Of a DNA stretch of 64,000 bases, positions 1-8,470 are shown in pieces. Numbering within the stretch: position 1 is the stretch's first letter; each line of letters starts with the position of its first letter. Source of the DNA: Lysinibacillus agricola (GTDB lineage: Bacteria; Bacillota; Bacilli; Bacillales_A; Planococcaceae). The notes under the pieces were generated by a model that saw only the letters and a list, made by a program, of their open reading frames with translations, was not told the origin of the DNA and searched no databases. Made by a program: the position numbers and the translations under genes. The stretch lies in assembly GCF_016638705.1 (NCBI RefSeq), contig NZ_CP067341.1, forward strand, positions 437,501 to 501,500, read 5' to 3'.

Positions 1-1
1 A

Positions 2-277
2 GCATGTGAAAAAGGCCTGCGTTATCGCCACGTTGCAGAGGTTGAGAAGCTAGCTGATGGAAAAGTGCTCGCAAAGGTTGGTCCACAATTAGTTGATAAA
101 GAACATCCACTTTACCCCGTTGATGACGTGAATAATGCTGTGGCATTGGATACAAATTATATTGGTACATTAACGTTAATTGGACCTGGAGCAGGTATGT
201 ATCCAACAGCTAGTGTGATGGTTGAGGATTATGCGGAAATTATCGGTAAGCGAGCTGGGTTTGTTGTAACAATATAA
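2..277 (+). CDS. hom: Homoserine dehydrogenase, C-terminal part (gene begins before the window)
   Basis: The frame is open from the window edge to a TAA at 275-277, giving about 91 residues of a C-terminus. The stretch VNNAVALDTNYIGTLTLIG followed by GPGAGMYPTASVMVEDYAEI is the conserved substrate-domain end of homoserine dehydrogenases, where GPGAG and a T(A)S helix close the catalytic domain. The enzyme reduces aspartate semialdehyde to homoserine with NAD(P)H in threonine and methionine synthesis. The protein stops soon after this motif, so it appears to lack the C-terminal ACT regulatory domain found in many Bacillus Hom proteins; such short forms are known. The N-terminal nucleotide-binding domain is outside the window. 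A strong hairpin terminator follows directly. Confidence 0.8.
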   Translation, partial: ACEKGLRYRHVAEVEKLADGKVLAKVGPQLVDKEHPLYPVDDVNNAVALDTNYIGTLTLIGPGAGMYPTASVMVEDYAEIIGKRAGFVVTI

Positions 278-303
278 TAGATGGAATTGATACCTAAACA
301 ATT

Positions 304-355
304 AAAAATGCCTATCATTCAGCAATGTTCAATTGTTTGAATGATAGGCATTTTT
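304..355. terminator. Bidirectional rho-independent terminator
   Basis: A 17-bp perfect inverted repeat (arms 304-320 and 339-355, around AATGCCTATCATTC) with A-rich and T-rich flanks lies between the convergent hom end and the small gene on the minus strand. It can serve both directions. Confidence 0.9.
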
Positions 356-585
356 TAATCCTCATCTTTAACATCAATATCCTCTGGAATCGGTGTATTA
401 CGCCAAATTTCGATCTCCTCTTTAATACGATCTAACTGCTCAAAATAAGTGCTGAACTGCCCGCTATTAATCAATATTTGATCTCCATCGTACACTGAGC
501 GGATGCGTCCCTCATAAACTAGGCGCAGTACTTGATCCTCTGGCATACTAAGCTCAATGGCTGTTTCTTCAATTGTTTTATACAT
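355..585 (-). CDS. Small excisionase-like (MerR/Xis type) DNA-binding protein
   Basis: This is a 76-residue acidic protein. It starts at ATG 585, preceded on the minus strand by AAAGGAG about 7 nt upstream. The N-terminal half (YKTIEETAIELSMPEDQVLRL followed by VYEGRIRSVYDGDQILI) has the layout of the excisionase-family winged helix: a helix-turn-helix, then a short wing that reads a name-value pattern such as GRIRSV. The C-terminal half is a charged helix rich in E, I and D. Such proteins are common as housekeeping small regulators in Bacillaceae and are not necessarily linked to a mobile element; no integrase is next to it. Targets cannot be told from the sequence. Confidence 0.7.
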   Translation of the reverse strand: MYKTIEETAIELSMPEDQVLRLVYEGRIRSVYDGDQILINSGQFSTYFEQLDRIKEEIEIWRNTPIPEDIDVKDED

Positions 586-738
586 AATTTTCGCTCCTTT
601 TGTTGTTTTTATTATAACGTCCCTTGAAAAGAAAGCATACTGTGGCTAATGAAAGAAAAATAAAAATGGTAATTGTTTGGTTTTGGATAAATCTGTATTA
701 TTAATGTTAATGAGTGGAAAAGGTCAAGGAGGTAATAA

Positions 739-1596
739 ATGATGTATCCATTTTTCGTACTTCTAGCGGCTATATTATGGGGCATGACAGGAACTGCACA
801 AACATTTTTAGATGCAGGAGTATCTCCGCTAGCAGTAGCAACAATTCGTTCTGCAATTGGTGGCGGACTATTATTAGCTATTACTATTTTTCTGCGTAAA
901 ATTAACTTTCTTAAATGGTCGTGGAAATGGACAATTTTAGCTGCCGCGAGCATTGCATTATTCCAAGGTCTTTTTTTCTCATCAATACGTCTAACAGGTG
1001 TAGCTATTGGAACAGTTGCAACGATTGGTAGTGCCCCTGTGTTTTCTGGCGTTTTAGAATGGGTACTATGGAAAACACGGCCGACAAAGGTGTGGGGAAT
1101 AGCAACGGTAATGGCAATTCTCGGCTGTATTTTATTATTAGTTAATAATGGGGATAAGGCTGTGCATATGGGAGGTATTGGACTAGCCCTTTGTGCAGGT
1201 CTCTCCTTTGCATTGTACACAAATATTAGTAAAAAGCTTATGACGCAAGAGGGGGCATTACCTGCAGTAGCGATGACGTTTTCAATTTGTGCGTTATTTT
1301 TACTTCCATTCTCGATAAATGGAGGCTTTAACTGGTTAGCTGTCCCACATAATCTATGGACGATGCTTTTCATGGGGATTATGTGTACAAGCATTGCCTA
1401 TTTATTGTTTTTAAATGGCCTTCAGAAAATTAGTTCATCGACGGCCGTTACACTATCCCTAGCAGAGCCTTTGACTGCAGCGATGCTAGGTGTATTTTTA
1501 GTTGGCGAATATTTAAGTATGACTTCATGGATAGGCGTTGCAATGTTATTAGGCGGTATTGTTGTACTGACATTAGGGGGAAGAAAAAAGATTTGA
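739..1596 (+). CDS. EamA/DMT family transporter (10 TM)
   Basis: The product is a 285-residue, very hydrophobic protein of the drug/metabolite transporter superfamily. Two EamA repeats are visible: residues about 4-135 (opening with AAILWGMTGTAQTF) and about 150-280 (with the typical AEPLTAAMLGVFLVGEYLS in helix 9). Helix-boundary glycines and the LAEPLTA motif are characteristic. An AAGGAGG site lies 7 nt before ATG 739; a second ATG follows at 742. Substrate is unknown: family members export amino acids, metabolites or drugs. It stands alone, and no terminator is evident downstream. A second, dead EamA gene lies at 27225-28146. Confidence 0.88.
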   Translation: MMYPFFVLLAAILWGMTGTAQTFLDAGVSPLAVATIRSAIGGGLLLAITIFLRKINFLKWSWKWTILAAASIALFQGLFFSSIRLTGVAIGTVATIGSAPVFSGVLEWVLWKTRPTKVWGIATVMAILGCILLLVNNGDKAVHMGGIGLALCAGLSFALYTNISKKLMTQEGALPAVAMTFSICALFLLPFSINGGFNWLAVPHNLWTMLFMGIMCTSIAYLLFLNGLQKISSSTAVTLSLAEPLTAAMLGVFLVGEYLSMTSWIGVAMLLGGIVVLTLGGRKKI

Positions 1597-1654
1597 GAAC
1601 AAGTCATACAAGACAATCTTTTTATGTAAAATCTTTAACTTCTTTCAGCAAATG

Positions 1655-2133
1655 TCTTTTGTAGCGCAAGCGAAGCGGCTCATCAGAAGCCCCCAGGAAG
1701 CTTTGCTCTGTGCGAAAGCGAAGCGACAGCAACAATTGTTTTATCTGTGCGAAAGCGAAGCGACAGCAACAATGTTTTATCTGTGCGAAAGCGAAGCGAC
1801 AGCAACAATTGTTTTATCTGTGCGAAAGCGAAGCGACAGCAACAATGTTTTATCTGTGCGAAAGCGAAGCGACAGCAACAATGTTTTATCTGTGCGAAAG
1901 CGAAGCGACAGCAACAATGTTTTATCTGTGCGAAAGCGAAGCGACAGCAACAATGTTTTATCTGTGCGAAAGCGAAGCGACAGCAACAATTGTTTTATCT
2001 GTGCGAAAACGAAGCGACAGCAACAGCAACAACAATGTTTTATCTGCGCGAAAGCGAAGCGTCAGCGGCAAATGTTTTCTGTAGCGAAAGCAAAGCGCCC
2101 GGCCGGAACGGAAATCACCCCACGTTATGAGTC
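1655..2133 (+). repeat. Dispersed extragenic repeat element, copy A, carrying an internal tandem array
   Basis: The left edge has GTAGCGCAAGCGAAGCGG and AGGAAGCTTTGCTCTG. The right edge has GGCCGGAACGGAAATCACCC followed by CACGTTATG. The right end, read in reverse, matches the CATAACGTAGGGTTGATTT end of the copies near 8358, 10060 and 31810. The block between the ends holds the 36/37-bp array at 1707-2070. Confidence 0.7.
1707..2070 (+). repeat. 36/37-bp tandem array (about nine near-perfect and one or two degenerate units)
   Basis: The unit reads TGTGCGAAAGCGAAGCGACAG, then CAACAATGTTTTATC. Units with CAATTG instead of CAATG are 37 bp. The last two units diverge (GCGTCAGCGGCAAATG, then GTAGCGAAAGCAAAGCG). 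There are no unique spacers, so the whole unit is the repeat. Open frames through it are by-products of the period. The unit's inner part also occurs singly near 13860-13905 and 41040-41065. Confidence 0.9.
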
Positions 2134-2224
2134 ACATTAAAACCTTAAGAAATTCTTCATTTTTATAATAGCTGGTTTTTAAGATTTACAAGATACACTA
2201 TTAATTGAGAGCGAGGTGTATATC

Positions 2225-2917
2225 ATGACGAAACTAACAGTTCTTGTAACAGACGATGATCAAGATATTCGTGATGGTATTGAAATCTATTTAAAAAATG
2301 AAGGCTACAATGTCATTAAAGCTGCTGACGGCTTAGAGGCAATTGAAAAGCTAGAAAACAATGAAGTACATTTAATTATTTTAGATATTATGATGCCAAA
2401 TATGGATGGAATTACAGCGACATTTAAGATTAGAGAAGAGCGCAATATTCCAATTATTATGCTAAGCGCGAAGGCGGAGGATGGCGACAAAATTCATGGA
2501 TTGTCTGTAGGTGCAGATGATTACGTCACAAAGCCTTTTCATCCATTAGAGTTGTTGGCTCGGGTAAAATCACAGCTACGACGTTATGTACAGCTTGGGA
2601 CATACAATGATGAAGCGGCAAAGGTGGAAATTGACGGACTTGTATTAGATGAGGACGCAAAGGAAGTCATTTTAGAAGGGGAGCCTGTTCGATTAACACC
2701 AATAGAATATAAAATTACGGAATTATTAATGAAAAACGCAGGGCGTGTATTTTCGATAAGAGAGATTTATGAGCGTGTATGGAATGAGGAAGCTTACAAT
2801 GCAGAAAATATTGTGGCTGTACACATTCGAAAAATACGTGAAAAAATCGAAGCAGATCCGAAAAATCCACGCTATTTAAAGGTGGTGTGGGGCGTTGGCT
2901 ATAAAATGGAAAAATAA
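2225..2917 (+). CDS. OmpR/PhoB-family response regulator
   Basis: The protein has 230 residues with an N-terminal receiver domain. The acidic pocket is at D10-D12, the phospho-acceptor is D54 (in LDIMMP), and the switch lysine is K103 (VTKPF). A C-terminal winged helix follows (about 130-228, ending VVWGVGYKMEK). ATG 2225 is chosen because GCGAGGTG sits 6 nt upstream; an in-frame GTG at 2216 overlaps that site and is unlikely. The gene is co-transcribed with a tiny membrane-protein gene that overlaps its 3' end and with the sensor kinase downstream, so the three probably form one operon. It likely controls an envelope response, judged from the multi-TM kinase; the regulon is unknown. Confidence 0.92.
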   Translation: MTKLTVLVTDDDQDIRDGIEIYLKNEGYNVIKAADGLEAIEKLENNEVHLIILDIMMPNMDGITATFKIREERNIPIIMLSAKAEDGDKIHGLSVGADDYVTKPFHPLELLARVKSQLRRYVQLGTYNDEAAKVEIDGLVLDEDAKEVILEGEPVRLTPIEYKITELLMKNAGRVFSIREIYERVWNEEAYNAENIVAVHIRKIREKIEADPKNPRYLKVVWGVGYKMEK

Positions 2918-3050
2918 AATAGAGCAGTATGTTACAATTGCAGGGTTTGTAGCAGGGGTTATTGGATTAATTTATTTTGGCGTATATGCGTATCAGATAG
3001 TAACTGCCCGCTCTTCAGAGATGCTACAATTGCTCGAGAGAATTTTTTAG
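2895..3050 (+). CDS. Putative 51-residue single-TM protein between regulator and kinase
   Basis: This frame opens with TTG 2895 inside the last 23 nt of the response-regulator gene and ends at TAG 3048-3050, 15 nt before the kinase ATG. AAAGGTGG at 2878-2885 lies 9 nt before the TTG. The product has a basic N-terminus (IKWKNK), one clear membrane span (YVTIAGFVAGVIGLIYFGVY) and a short polar tail ending LLERIF. The positive-inside rule predicts an external C-terminus. Start overlap suggests translational coupling to the regulator. I do not recognise a family. It might modulate the kinase as other small membrane proteins do, or be a non-functional relic of a kinase N-terminus; the first is inference. 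Confidence 0.5.
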   Translation: MAIKWKNKIEQYVTIAGFVAGVIGLIYFGVYAYQIVTARSSEMLQLLERIF

Positions 3051-3065
3051 AGGGGAGTTAAAAGG

Positions 3066-5258
3066 ATGTTGAAAAATTGGAAATCTCTTCTCGCTCTTAT
3101 ATGTTTAATCTGGGTAATTTTCGGTATATTTACGTTCTCTAATGTCGGGTACAAATATATTGGAAAGTCCTATTTTCATTCTGAAAGTTTCCAGCATGAA
3201 ATAGATAATTTTCAGTCAGAGTTAGGACCATTAGTGTTAAATTTACCAACTGCTGAGGATTTAAAAAGTAAAATCGTGGTTACACAAAGTGAAATTGAAG
3301 AACATCGTAATCGCTATGGAACATTAGGGCAACAGATAGAAAATATTAAAGCTCAATACGAGGAGCGCATTCAAGAAGCTGCTAATGTAAATGCAACGGA
3401 TTTAAAAACAAAGCTTGAGAAAGAGCGAGATACAACAATTAAAGATATTACGGCGAATTTTGAGGATGATGAGCATGTCCATAAAAAAATTCTTGCTCAA
3501 AAGGAAGCGCTTGTTGATCAATATATAAAGAAAGCGCAAGATGAAGCAAAGAGCTTTGTGAAAAATAATAATTATTGGTCTTATGAATTAAAGAACACGG
3601 AAACAGGCGAAACATATCGTTCAGGTAATATTACGGATAGAAGTGCGTTCGTAATAAATTATACGGGGCAACAACCGTTAACTACTTGGAATATCAGTGA
3701 GAATTTAAGCCCAATTTTTTATCAAACTGATATTCACGTAGATACAGAAAATTTCAGAGAAACAACTGATTACACGGGCACCATAACAATCTCAAAAAAT
3801 TCAGCACAAGCAGTGTACATCATGGAAGGCTATGACCATTTTACACGTAATCAATACATTTACTTTTTTATATGGTTAACGAGTATTATAGCGGCTATTG
3901 TTGCGTGGAAAGGGCGTAAAGAAGTGCTGCAAATGGTACAAGGTATAAAAGAAAAAGAAGCACTTGCAAAGATGAAAATTGATTTCCAGCTTGTTTTATT
4001 GTTGGTAATCGGATGTATGTATTTGTTAACTATGGAAATTTCTCACGAAGCAATTGAATTTTTTTACCAAGGTAATTATGTGAGCTTTTTAATGGATTTA
4101 CTAGTAAAAGCAGGTGCACTATTAATTATTGCTATTCTGTTCTTTGTACAGCTAATTTGGCTGTATGATCGAGTGAATACTGTAAAAAAACTAGAAGAGA
4201 ATTTAAAAGCTAGCTATTTATGGTCACTAGGTGAATCAATTACAGATTTATTTTTAAATCGTTCCATTGGATTGCATTCTATAGTGATGATTGGAGCAGC
4301 ATTTTTCGGTGGTGGAAGTCTTGTTGCTTCCATGTTACGAGGTGGTGGATTCCCTGTTCTAGTATTGGGCATCTGTACACTTATCGGTATACCAGCCATG
4401 ATTCTCTTCCTTTCTAGAATGGGCTATTTAAACCGAATTATGAAGGATACAAAAGACATGGCCGAGGGACGTTTAAATCGTGATGTTAAAGTAATGGGCA
4501 AATCACCACTTGCAGAGCATGCAGAAAATCTTAATCATTTAAGGGAGGGCGTACGCACGTCCATGCATGAGCAGGCAAAAAGTGAACGTTTAAAAACAGA
4601 GCTTATTACGAATGTTAGTCATGATTTACGCACACCGTTAACGTCCATTATTACGTATACAGATTTACTGAAAAATCCTGATATTACGGAAGAAGAGCGT
4701 AAGCAATACATTCATATCCTTGATAAAAAATCAGAGCGCTTAAAATTACTGATTGAGGATCTTTTTGAAGTGTCTAAAATGGCGAGTGGTAATATGGAGC
4801 TTCATCGTACTCGAGTAGACTTATCTCAGCTTGTACAGCAGGCGGTAGGGGAGCATGAGGAAGATTTAGCACAGGCACGTTTAGATTTACGTATGACAAA
4901 ACCAGATGAGCCAATCTATGCGTATGTGGATGGTCAAAAATGGTGGAGACTGATTGATAATTTAATTGTCAATGTATTGAAATATGCATTAGAAGGCACA
5001 CGTGTTTATGTTACATTAAAGCGTACTTCTGAGGGCGATGCGGAATTCACCGTGAAGAATGTCGCAAAATATGAAATTAGCGAGAATGCCGATGAGTTAT
5101 TTGAACGCTTTAAGCGAGCGGATGCTTCGCGCCATACAGAGGGCTCAGGGCTCGGCTTAGCCATCGCACAATCCATTGTAGATTTGCATGGTGCTCGTAT
5201 GAGTATAGAGGTAGATGGAGATTTATTTAAAGTAATCGTTCGAATTCCAGCAGCATAG
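3066..5258 (+). CDS. Sensor histidine kinase with large extracytoplasmic coiled-coil domain and multi-TM module
   Basis: The protein has 730 residues. TM1 is at about 6-24, followed by an outside region (about 30-265) with a coiled-coil segment rich in E, K and Q at about 65-165. Further membrane helices lie near 267-285, 310-325, 345-365, 400-425 and 430-450. HisKA carries the phospho-acceptor His519 (NVSHDLRTPLTS). In the ATPase domain the N-box (NLIVNVLKYA), F-box (FERFKRADAS) and G2 box (GSGLGLAIA) are clear. The usual DxGxG G1 motif is replaced by a short NVAKYEIS segment, a variant found in some VanS-like kinases. GGGGAG precedes ATG 3066. It pairs with the regulator at 2225. The signal is unknown, perhaps cell-envelope stress. 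Confidence 0.9.
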   Translation: MLKNWKSLLALICLIWVIFGIFTFSNVGYKYIGKSYFHSESFQHEIDNFQSELGPLVLNLPTAEDLKSKIVVTQSEIEEHRNRYGTLGQQIENIKAQYEERIQEAANVNATDLKTKLEKERDTTIKDITANFEDDEHVHKKILAQKEALVDQYIKKAQDEAKSFVKNNNYWSYELKNTETGETYRSGNITDRSAFVINYTGQQPLTTWNISENLSPIFYQTDIHVDTENFRETTDYTGTITISKNSAQAVYIMEGYDHFTRNQYIYFFIWLTSIIAAIVAWKGRKEVLQMVQGIKEKEALAKMKIDFQLVLLLVIGCMYLLTMEISHEAIEFFYQGNYVSFLMDLLVKAGALLIIAILFFVQLIWLYDRVNTVKKLEENLKASYLWSLGESITDLFLNRSIGLHSIVMIGAAFFGGGSLVASMLRGGGFPVLVLGICTLIGIPAMILFLSRMGYLNRIMKDTKDMAEGRLNRDVKVMGKSPLAEHAENLNHLREGVRTSMHEQAKSERLKTELITNVSHDLRTPLTSIITYTDLLKNPDITEEERKQYIHILDKKSERLKLLIEDLFEVSKMASGNMELHRTRVDLSQLVQQAVGEHEEDLAQARLDLRMTKPDEPIYAYVDGQKWWRLIDNLIVNVLKYALEGTRVYVTLKRTSEGDAEFTVKNVAKYEISENADELFERFKRADASRHTEGSGLGLAIAQSIVDLHGARMSIEVDGDLFKVIVRIPAA

Positions 5259-5261
5259 ACA

Positions 5262-5293
5262 AAAACAGCGGCAAACATTCTGCCGCTGTTTTC
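5262..5293 (+). terminator. Rho-independent terminator of the two-component operon
   Basis: The hairpin AACAGCGGCA / TGCCGCTGTT (arms 5264-5273 and 5281-5290) with trailing TTC lies 4 nt after the kinase stop. Confidence 0.85.
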
Positions 5294-5343
5294 TTTGCTT
5301 TGAAAACAAAATGCGTGAGGAAACCCTTGTGAATGTTGTGAAT

Positions 5344-6992
5344 TTCTATCCGTCACTTCGGCTCTTCATTCCGTTGTTTAGGCTCTTCATTCCGTTGTTT
5401 AGGTTCTTTTATCCGTCGCCTTGGACCCTCATTCCGTCGCTTCGGCTTCAATCCGTCGTCTTGGACCTTCATTCCGTCGCTTCGGCTTCTATCCGTCGTC
5501 TCGGACCCTTATTCCGTCGCTTCGGCTCTTCAATCCGTCACCGCGGCTCTTCATTCGGTCGCTTCGGTTCTTCAATCCGTCATCTCGGACCTTCAATCCG
5601 TCGCTTCGGTTCTTCAATCCGTCGTCTTGGACCTTCAATCCGTCGCTTCGGCTTCAATCCGTCACCGCGGCTCTTCAATCCGTCGCTTCGGCTTCAATCC
5701 GTCGTCTCGGACTCTTATTCCGTCGCTTCGGCTCTTCAATCCGTCGCCTTGGACCCTCAATCCGTCGCTTCGGCTTCAATCCGTCGTCTCGGACCCTTAT
5801 TCCGTCGCTTCGGCTCTTCAATCCGTCGTCTCGGACCTTCAATCCGTCGCTTCGGCTTCAATCCGTCGTCTCGGATCCTTATTCCGTCGCTTCGGCTTCA
5901 ATCCGTCATCTCGGACCTTCAATCCGTCGCTTCGGCTCTTCAATCCGTCGCTTAGGTTCTTCTATCCGTCGCTTCGGTTCTTCAATCCGTCGTCTTGGAC
6001 CTTCAATCCGTCGCTTCGGTTCTTTTATCCGTCGTCTTGGACCTTCTATCCGTCGCTTCGGCTTCAATCCGTCGTCTCGGACCCTTATTCCGTCGCTTCG
6101 GCTCTTCAATCCGTCATCTCGGACCCTCATTCCGTCGCTTCGGCTTCAATCCGTCGTCTTGGACCTTCAATCCGTCGCTTCGGCTTCAATCCGTCACCGC
6201 GGCTCTTCATTCCGTCGCTTAGGTTCTTCAATCCGTCGTCTCGGACCTTCAATCCGTCGCTTCGGCTTCAATCCGTCACCGCGGCTCTTCATTCCGTCGC
6301 TTAGGTTCTTCAATCCGTCGTCTCGGACCTTCAATCCGTCGCTTAGGCTTCAATCCGTCACCGCGGCTCTTCATTCCGTCGCTTCGGCTCTTCAATCCGT
6401 CGTCTCGGACCTTCAATCCGTCGCTTCGGCTTCAATCCGTCGTTTCGGACCCTTATTCCGTCGCTTCGGTTCTTCAATCCGTCGTCTCGGACCTTCAATC
6501 CGTCGCTTCGGCTTCAATCCGTCATCTCGGACCTTCAATCCGTCGCTTCGGCTTCAATCCGTCACCGCGGCTCTTCATTCCGTCGCTTAGGTTCTTCAAT
6601 CCGTCGCTTCGGCTTCAATCCGTCGTCTCGGGCCCTTATTCCGTCGCTTCGGCTCTTCAATCCGTCGCTTAGGTTCTTCAATCCGTCGTCTTGGACCTTC
6701 AATCCGTCGCCTCGGGCCCTTATTCCGTCGCTTTGGCTCTTCAATCCGTCGCTTAGGTTCTTCAATCCGTCGTCTTGGACCTTCAATCCGTCGTCTCGGG
6801 CCCTTATTCCGTCGCTTCGGCTCTTCAATCCGTCGCCTTGGACCCTGATTCCGTCGCTTCGGCTTCAATCCGTCACCGCGGCTCTTCAATCCGTCGCTTC
6901 GGTTCTTCTATCCGTCATCTCGGACCTTGATTCCGTCGTCTCGGACCCTGATTCCGTCGCTTAGACTCTTCAATCCGTCATCTCGACCCTCG
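5344..6992 (-). repeat. Short-period tandem array 1 (19/21-bp units, about 80 units)
   Basis: Read on the minus strand, the array is an 11-nt core GACGGATTGAA joined to an 8- or 10-nt variable part. On the plus strand this is TTCAATCCGTC plus pieces such as GCTTCGGC, GCTTCGGCTC, GCTTAGGTTC, GTCTCGGACC or ACCGCGGCTC. Only 19- and 21-nt steps are common. A few variable parts recur in patterned order, giving blocks of about 80 bp that are themselves repeated (for example around 6190, 6270 and 6350). Because 21 nt is seven codons, long frames stay open on both strands; none has a ribosome binding site or a credible protein. The array fills the space between the kinase and a convergent acyl-CoA dehydrogenase gene. 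Confidence 0.92.
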
Positions 6993-7059
6993 TTTTGCCA
7001 AAAAGCCATACTTTATTTAATATCACACATTAATTTCATTACATAATAGATTTTCTTAG

Positions 7060-8208
7060 TTATAAGCCTAAATTCTTAGCAATAATTACTTTCATAACTT
7101 CGTTGGTACCTGCATAAATGGACATGACAGGAATGTCTCGATATCTTCTAGCAATCTTGTATTCCTCCATATAACCGTAGCCGCCATGTAACTGCATACA
7201 CTGGACAGCAAGCTCACGTGCATTTTCTGTTATCCAGTATTTTGCCATCGAAACTTTTGTCACAACATCATTTCCTGCGATATGTTCCTCTATTAAAGAT
7301 TCTAAAAATGATTTGCCGAGTTCAATTTTCGTTGCCATTTCGGCTATTTTAAATTGCGTATTTTGGAAGTCACTTATTGATTTTCCAAAAGCTTCGCGGG
7401 ATTTTACATAATCTATTGTTAAAGCAAGCATGTCCTCAGCAGCTGTTTGTGCGGCGATGGCTACTGCTAAACGCTCTTGTTGCAGCTTTTCCATCATATA
7501 AATAAAGCCTTTACCTTCTTCACCAAGGAGATTCTCTACAGGTACGCGACAATCCTCAAAATATAGCTCGGCAGTGTCCTGCGCGTGCATGCCAACTTTC
7601 TCGAGCTTACGACCTTTCGTGAAGCCTGGTGTCCCGTCTTCAATGACAAGGAGGCTAATGCCACGATGTTTTTTTTCTGCTTGAGGATTTGTTTTTACAG
7701 CAACGACCGCTAAATTTGTATGAATACCATTTGTAATAAATGTTTTTTGTCCGTTGACGATATAGTGATCGCCATCACGAATAGCAGTTGTTTGGATGTT
7801 TGCCAAATCTGAACCTGTACCTGGCTCTGTCATAGCAATGGCTGTAATATTTTCACCTGTAACACACTTCGGTAGCCAGCGTGATTTTTGCTCATTGGAG
7901 CCGAATGCTTCAATATAGGGCACGACAATGTCATTATGCAAGCCAACGCCAATAAGACTCGAACCTACACGCTCTAGCTCCTCTTGAATAATAACGCCAA
8001 AGCTAAAATCTAACTCGAGACCCCCATATTGTTCTTCTACTTGAGGACATAGATAGCCCATTTCCCCAAGCTTACGCCAAAACCCAAGTGGAATAAGATG
8101 ATCTTTCTCCCATTGAGAATAGTGCGGCTCGGCTTCATCTGCTAAAAACTTACGTAAGGTTTTACGAAATAACTCATGCTCTGTTGATTCGAACTTATAT
8201 CTTGTCAT
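7060..8208 (-). CDS. Acyl-CoA dehydrogenase (long-chain/isovaleryl type)
   Basis: The protein has 382 residues and the standard three-part acyl-CoA dehydrogenase fold: FAD/substrate signature MTEPGTGSDLA near 126-136, NGQKTFITNG near 152-161, and C-terminal YMEEYKIARRYRD and IYAGTNEVMK. The position that is a catalytic Glu in medium-chain enzymes is Ala here (YAGT). Glu245 in QQERLAVA sits where long-chain and isovaleryl-CoA dehydrogenases keep their base, so this group is the best fit. It would oxidise acyl-CoA to enoyl-CoA and pass electrons to ETF. On the minus strand AGGGGTG precedes ATG 8208. It is monocistronic; no clear terminator was seen, and array 1 begins about 70 nt past its end. 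Confidence 0.9.
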   Translation of the reverse strand: MTRYKFESTEHELFRKTLRKFLADEAEPHYSQWEKDHLIPLGFWRKLGEMGYLCPQVEEQYGGLELDFSFGVIIQEELERVGSSLIGVGLHNDIVVPYIEAFGSNEQKSRWLPKCVTGENITAIAMTEPGTGSDLANIQTTAIRDGDHYIVNGQKTFITNGIHTNLAVVAVKTNPQAEKKHRGISLLVIEDGTPGFTKGRKLEKVGMHAQDTAELYFEDCRVPVENLLGEEGKGFIYMMEKLQQERLAVAIAAQTAAEDMLALTIDYVKSREAFGKSISDFQNTQFKIAEMATKIELGKSFLESLIEEHIAGNDVVTKVSMAKYWITENARELAVQCMQLHGGYGYMEEYKIARRYRDIPVMSIYAGTNEVMKVIIAKNLGL

Positions 8209-8357
8209 TTGAACAACACCCCTTTTTTTCCCTCGTACATGCGTAAATTTTCTCTTGCAATCATAATGTTACCGAAATATTCAGAGAAATCAAAGCATAT
8301 TATTCTTAGATTTTTTACATAATCTTATAATTAGATAGAATTGTAAGAGGGGATCTT

Positions 8358-8470
8358 ACATAACATAGGTTTGATTTCATAGGAGCTTTCCTGGGGCATC
8401 CGATGAGCGCTACAGGGTCTCATCTGTAATCCCAGAGGAGTAAATCAGCTTCCAGTGTGGCTGGTGTAAA
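8358..8470 (-). repeat. Dispersed extragenic repeat, degenerate copy B, in a 490-nt gene-free gap
   Basis: CATAACATAGGTTTGATTTC, then GGAGCTTTCCTGGGGCATC, aligns by eye with the inverted end of the copy at 9895-10066 (CATAACGTAGGGTTGATTTC, then GCGCTTTCCTGGGGGC). The rest of 8209-8698 is AT-rich and should hold the two divergent promoters; I see nothing else in it. Confidence 0.55.

Noticed and set aside
612..1394. 260-codon frame antisense to the EamA transporter gene
   Set aside because: It is a shadow of a well-supported membrane-protein gene; no ribosome site and no recognisable family.
1707..2070. CRISPR array
   Set aside because: Repeats of 36/37 bp at first resemble CRISPR, but there are no variable spacers between them; the entire unit repeats head to tail. 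No cas gene is nearby.
5311..6889. Proteins encoded in the long frames of array 1 (up to 389 codons) and in the frames of arrays 2 and 3
   Set aside because: They exist only because the 21-nt period is a multiple of three; they run on both strands and in several phases, lack ribosome sites and show no protein-like composition.
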